Below, piece after piece: positions 31,416-33,764 of a DNA stretch of 33,764 nucleotides. Below the pieces are notes generated by a model, which did not search any database, was not told the origin of the DNA, and saw nothing but the letters and a program-made list of their open reading frames with translations. The stretch is from Acidimicrobiales bacterium (lineage in GTDB: Bacteria; Actinomycetota; Acidimicrobiia; Acidimicrobiales; SZUA-35). Location: the NCBI GenBank assembly GCA_024638805.1, contig JAHEJO010000010.1:1-33764 (forward strand), read 5' to 3'. The first letter of the stretch is position 1; every line of letters starts with the position of its first letter. A program made the position numbers and the translations under genes.

Positions 31416-32684
31416 CTACTGCGCCGCGAACCGGCGCAGCTGATCGTGCAGCATCCGTTCCTGTACGAAAAGGTCGTGCTCGATGCGATCGTGGTCGAAC
31501 TGAGGTGCCTTGAAGTAGAAGCTCAACCAGTCCTGGACACCGCTCGCACCGCAGCGCCCCGCCAGATCCATGAACAAGGCCAGGTCGAGGACAAGGGGGG
31601 CCGCCAGGATCGAGTCGCGACAGAGGAAATCGACCTTGATCTGCATCGGGTAGCCGAGCCAACCGAAGATGTCGATCGCATCCCAACCTTCCTTGTTGTC
31701 ACCGCGCGGCGGGTAGTAGTTGATCCGGACCACGTGGTCGATGTTTCCGTAGAGTTCCGGATTCTGATCCGGCTCGAAGATCGACCCCAGCACTCCCAAT
31801 TTGGATTGTTCCTTCGTCTTGAAGTTCTCCGGAGCGTCGAGCACCTCACCATCACGGTTGCCAAGGATGTTGGTGCTGTACCAACCTCGGAGCCCCAGCA
31901 TGCGGGACTTGAGTCCGGGCGCGATGAGGGTCTTCATCAACGTCTGACCGGTCTTGAAGTCCTTGCCGCAGATCGGCACGCCACGCGTCTGGGCCAGTTC
32001 GACCATGGCCGGGATGTCAACACTGAGGTTGGGAGCGCCGTTGGCGTAGGGGACGTTGCTCTGGAGGGCAGCGTAAGCGTAGATCTGACTCGGGGAGATG
32101 TTGGGATCGTTCTCCTTCAATCCCGTCTCGAATGCAGCAACGCTTTCGTGCACCTCGCTCGGCTCCTGGAACGCTTCGGTGGAGCCGCACCAGACCATGA
32201 CGAGCCGGTCACACTCGTTCTCAGTGCGGAACCGCTCGATATCGTCGATCAGTGCCAGCGCCTGGTCCCATTTGCTGGGGAGGTCCTTGACACGGACACC
32301 CTCGAGACGGGACACCCACCTTTGATCGAAGACGGCGTCCATCGCCACGACAGCCTCGAGTTCTGCGGAGATGGTCGCCAGATCGGGGCCGTCGAGCACG
32401 TTGGCAACCTGAGCGGCCTCCAGAGCGTTGGCGGAGATCGGATCCCAGCCGCCGAAGACGAGATTGTCGAGCGATGCGATCGGCAGGAATTCCCGGATGA
32501 GAGGTGTGTCCGAGCCGGGATCGGTGGGGTCGACCTGGATGCGTCCCATCTGGGACAACGAACCGATCGGAGCGACCGATCCCTTGCGGGCGGCCATGAC
32601 ACCGGCGATCAACGTGGATGCGACCGCCCCGACACCGGGCATGAGAATCCCGAGGCGGTCGGTTGGGGATGAGTGTGAGGACAT
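31416..32684 (-). CDS. ino1: myo-Inositol-1-phosphate synthase
   Basis: 422 residues. The NAD-binding start is GILMPGVGAVASTLIAGV. Conserved family blocks follow: VFGGWDPISANALEAA, ICGKDFKTGQTLMKTLIAPG, LGLRGWYSTNILGNRDGEVL and RINYYPPRGDNKEGWDAID. KVDFLCRDSILAAPLVLDL carries active-site Lys and Asp residues. The enzyme turns glucose 6-phosphate into inositol 1-phosphate in the cytoplasm, the first step toward inositol lipids and, in some actinobacteria, mycothiol. The synthase and the distant IMPase-family gene could act in sequence, though they are 26 kb apart. A divergent LysR gene and an AT-rich dyad upstream suggest regulation. Confidence 0.95.
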   Translation of the reverse strand: MSSHSSPTDRLGILMPGVGAVASTLIAGVMAARKGSVAPIGSLSQMGRIQVDPTDPGSDTPLIREFLPIASLDNLVFGGWDPISANALEAAQVANVLDGPDLATISAELEAVVAMDAVFDQRWVSRLEGVRVKDLPSKWDQALALIDDIERFRTENECDRLVMVWCGSTEAFQEPSEVHESVAAFETGLKENDPNISPSQIYAYAALQSNVPYANGAPNLSVDIPAMVELAQTRGVPICGKDFKTGQTLMKTLIAPGLKSRMLGLRGWYSTNILGNRDGEVLDAPENFKTKEQSKLGVLGSIFEPDQNPELYGNIDHVVRINYYPPRGDNKEGWDAIDIFGWLGYPMQIKVDFLCRDSILAAPLVLDLALFMDLAGRCGASGVQDWLSFYFKAPQFDHDRIEHDLFVQERMLHDQLRRFAAQ

Positions 32685-32691
32685 AGTCAGT

Positions 32692-32720
32692 AGTCTAGAG
32701 AATCTTTATCACTACAACAA
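32692..32720 (-). promoter_or_regulatory. ino1 promoter with -10 and -35, leaderless
   Basis: On the minus strand TTGTTG (32715-32720) and TAGACT (32692-32697) are separated by 17 bp. The -10 ends 7 nt before the ATG at 32684, so transcription should start at or next to the A of the ATG. The promoter overlaps the left arm of the dyad described next. Confidence 0.5.
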
Positions 32721-32737
32721 ATAATTAAGATATTCTC
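32698..32737. promoter_or_regulatory. Candidate LysR operator between ino1 and lysR
   Basis: GAGAATCTT (32698-32706) is repeated in inverse as AAGATATTCTC (32727-32737), with two extra bases in the second arm. The 76-bp divergent gap is strikingly AT-rich for this window. The left arm covers the spacer of the ino1 promoter, so a bound regulator could block or activate it. Confidence 0.45.
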
Positions 32738-32760
32738 ATCAATGTGACAAAGGCCCAATC

Positions 32761-33645
32761 GTGACGTCGCTTCCTCAGATCTCGATCCAACAGCTCACCT
32801 ACCTCGTTGCGGTAACAACCGAGCCGAGCTGGGCCGCTGCCGCTGCGAACCTCCACGTCACACCATCGGCACTCTCACAGGGAATCGCCGAACTCGAACG
32901 TCGGCTGGGCATCGATCTGTTCGTGCGCGAAGGCCGGCGACGCCTCCCACGCGCCGAGGCCGCGCCCGTGTTCGAGTTCGCGCGATCGGTGGTCGTGCAG
33001 GCGGAGGATCTGGTCGAATGGACGACCACGAGACGAACCGGTCGTTCGGGACGGTTGCGCCTTGGCATGATCGACGTCGCCGCCATCCATCACTACCCCA
33101 AGCGTTTGAAACGCTTCACCGAGGAGCGACCCGAGATTCGTCTGGAACTGTCGGTGGCTCCGTCCTCAGAACTGGTGAGTCGCATCCGCAACGGCGAATT
33201 GGACCTGGCCGTGGTCGTGGCCACGCCTGGAACCCTGGACGGTTTGGAGGTGCTCCCGCTCCTGTCCGAACCGTTGGCGGTCTACCACCCGCCCGGGCGA
33301 TCGTCGTCGAGCAATCCGAGCGACTGGGGCCCCTGGGTGGCGTTTCCTTCGTCGTCACATACCAGGGCATTGATCGATGACGCTCTGACCGAGCTGGGCG
33401 CCACTTTCGAAGTGGTCGCCGAGTCACATCAGCCCGAGGTGCTCCAGCAAATGGTCCGGTTCGGCATGGGTTGGACCGTCCTACCGGTGTCGCAGGCCGA
33501 GGGAGGGCCGGCTCCGCTCCTGAGGGCCCGCCGGCGACCGCTGCTGGAACGAACACTGGTGGCGGTGCACCGCTCCGACCGACTCGATCACCCCGCCGCC
33601 GACGCACTCCGCGATCTGCTGCGCATGGGCTCTGCGGCACGGTGA
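32761..33645 (+). CDS. LysR-family transcriptional regulator
   Basis: 294 residues, the usual LysR length. The N-terminal helix-turn-helix reads QQLTYLVAVTTEPSWAAAAA, then LHVTPSALSQGIAELERRLG and DLFVREGRR, a standard LTTR DNA-binding domain. The effector domain starts with RSGRLRLGMIDVAAIHHYPK and has RNGELDLAVVVATPG and FGMGWTVLPVSQAE. The GTG at 32761 has only a weak AAAGG upstream. It is divergent from ino1 across 76 bp, the classic LysR arrangement, so ino1 is the first target to test. The inducer is unknown. A GAT-rich residue context gives no hint of ligand. It is convergent with the ROK gene. Confidence 0.92.
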   Translation: MTSLPQISIQQLTYLVAVTTEPSWAAAAANLHVTPSALSQGIAELERRLGIDLFVREGRRRLPRAEAAPVFEFARSVVVQAEDLVEWTTTRRTGRSGRLRLGMIDVAAIHHYPKRLKRFTEERPEIRLELSVAPSSELVSRIRNGELDLAVVVATPGTLDGLEVLPLLSEPLAVYHPPGRSSSSNPSDWGPWVAFPSSSHTRALIDDALTELGATFEVVAESHQPEVLQQMVRFGMGWTVLPVSQAEGGPAPLLRARRRPLLERTLVAVHRSDRLDHPAADALRDLLRMGSAAR

Positions 33646-33675
33646 CGCCGCAGGCGCTCGGGCTCGGGCTCGGGA

Positions 33676-33764
33676 TCAGCCGAACAGGTCGGCGGCGAGG
33701 ATGGCCGCACCGACGACCCCGGCGTCATCCAACCGTTCGGCAAGTTTCAATTCGCAGACATCGC
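33676..33764 (-). CDS. ROK-family sugar kinase, C-terminal end (partial, runs off right edge)
   Basis: The last 28 residues are readable on the minus strand: DVCELKLAERLDDAGVVGAA, followed by ILAADLFG and a stop. The DDAGVVGAA run matches the C-terminal LGNDAGVIGAA helix of ROK glucokinases, which phosphorylate glucose or N-acetylated sugars. The ORF track does not list it because it is cut by the window edge. It is convergent with the LysR gene. The 30 bp between contains a 6-bp GGCTCG triplication (33661 region). Confidence 0.65.
   Translation of the reverse strand, partial: DVCELKLAERLDDAGVVGAAILAADLFG

Overview
The window is GC-rich, densely coded on both strands and has short intergenic gaps. 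It looks like the chromosome of a Gram-positive actinobacterium (Actinomycetota), and the overall set of genes is most like Acidimicrobiia. This is inferred from family content: a UPF0182 membrane protein, a DUF2342 protein, a PDZ-Lon (YlbL-type) protease, a long DivIVA-type coiled-coil protein, and ppk next to a MutT1-like Nudix gene. There is no rRNA or ribosomal marker, so the class is not proven. Many genes have a TANNNT box 6-9 nt before the start codon and no Shine-Dalgarno, which indicates widespread leaderless transcription. I used these boxes to choose starts.

Layout. 1-4.9 kb: a membrane-protein start, a MaoC hydratase, the AmmeMemoRadiSam pair (radical SAM enzyme plus MEMO protein, GTGA overlap), then a rearrangement scar where an SDR and a DeoR regulator have both lost their N-termini, followed by an inositol-monophosphatase-family gene. 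4.9-8.7 kb: an APH-type kinase, an orphan multipass membrane protein, two small unknown proteins and an orphan sugar-type ABC ATPase lacking the switch histidine. 8.8-11.3 kb: a decayed MFS transporter split in two by a cassette holding an intact sulfotransferase and a broken glycosyltransferase. 11.3-20.5 kb: MsrA, a small unknown protein, the UPF0182 protein, the DivIVA-type protein, the PDZ-Lon protease, a small membrane protein, an acidic-tailed small protein and a HEAT-repeat protein. 20.5-27.4 kb: MoaE, an enoyl-CoA hydratase family protein, an HtrA-like protein without a catalytic triad, the DUF2342 protein, an SDR and an MFS transporter. 27.4-33.8 kb: a phosphate-related group on the minus strand (ppk, Nudix and a PstS-like lipoprotein, all with overlapping stop/start codons, then a response regulator reduced to its DNA-binding end), inositol-3-phosphate synthase, a divergent LysR regulator and the end of a ROK kinase.

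Three intergenic regions in the first 6 kb hold a family of about 235-bp, MITE-like repeats. They have imperfect terminal inverted repeats (CCGAAA-NN-TCGTG) and internal copies of a CGTGTCCAGCCCAC dyad; I do not recognise them as a described family. The same 34 kb contains five truncated or decayed genes (SDR, DeoR, MFS, glycosyltransferase, response regulator) among healthy housekeeping genes. No CRISPR array, tRNA, rRNA, IS transposase or phage gene was seen.
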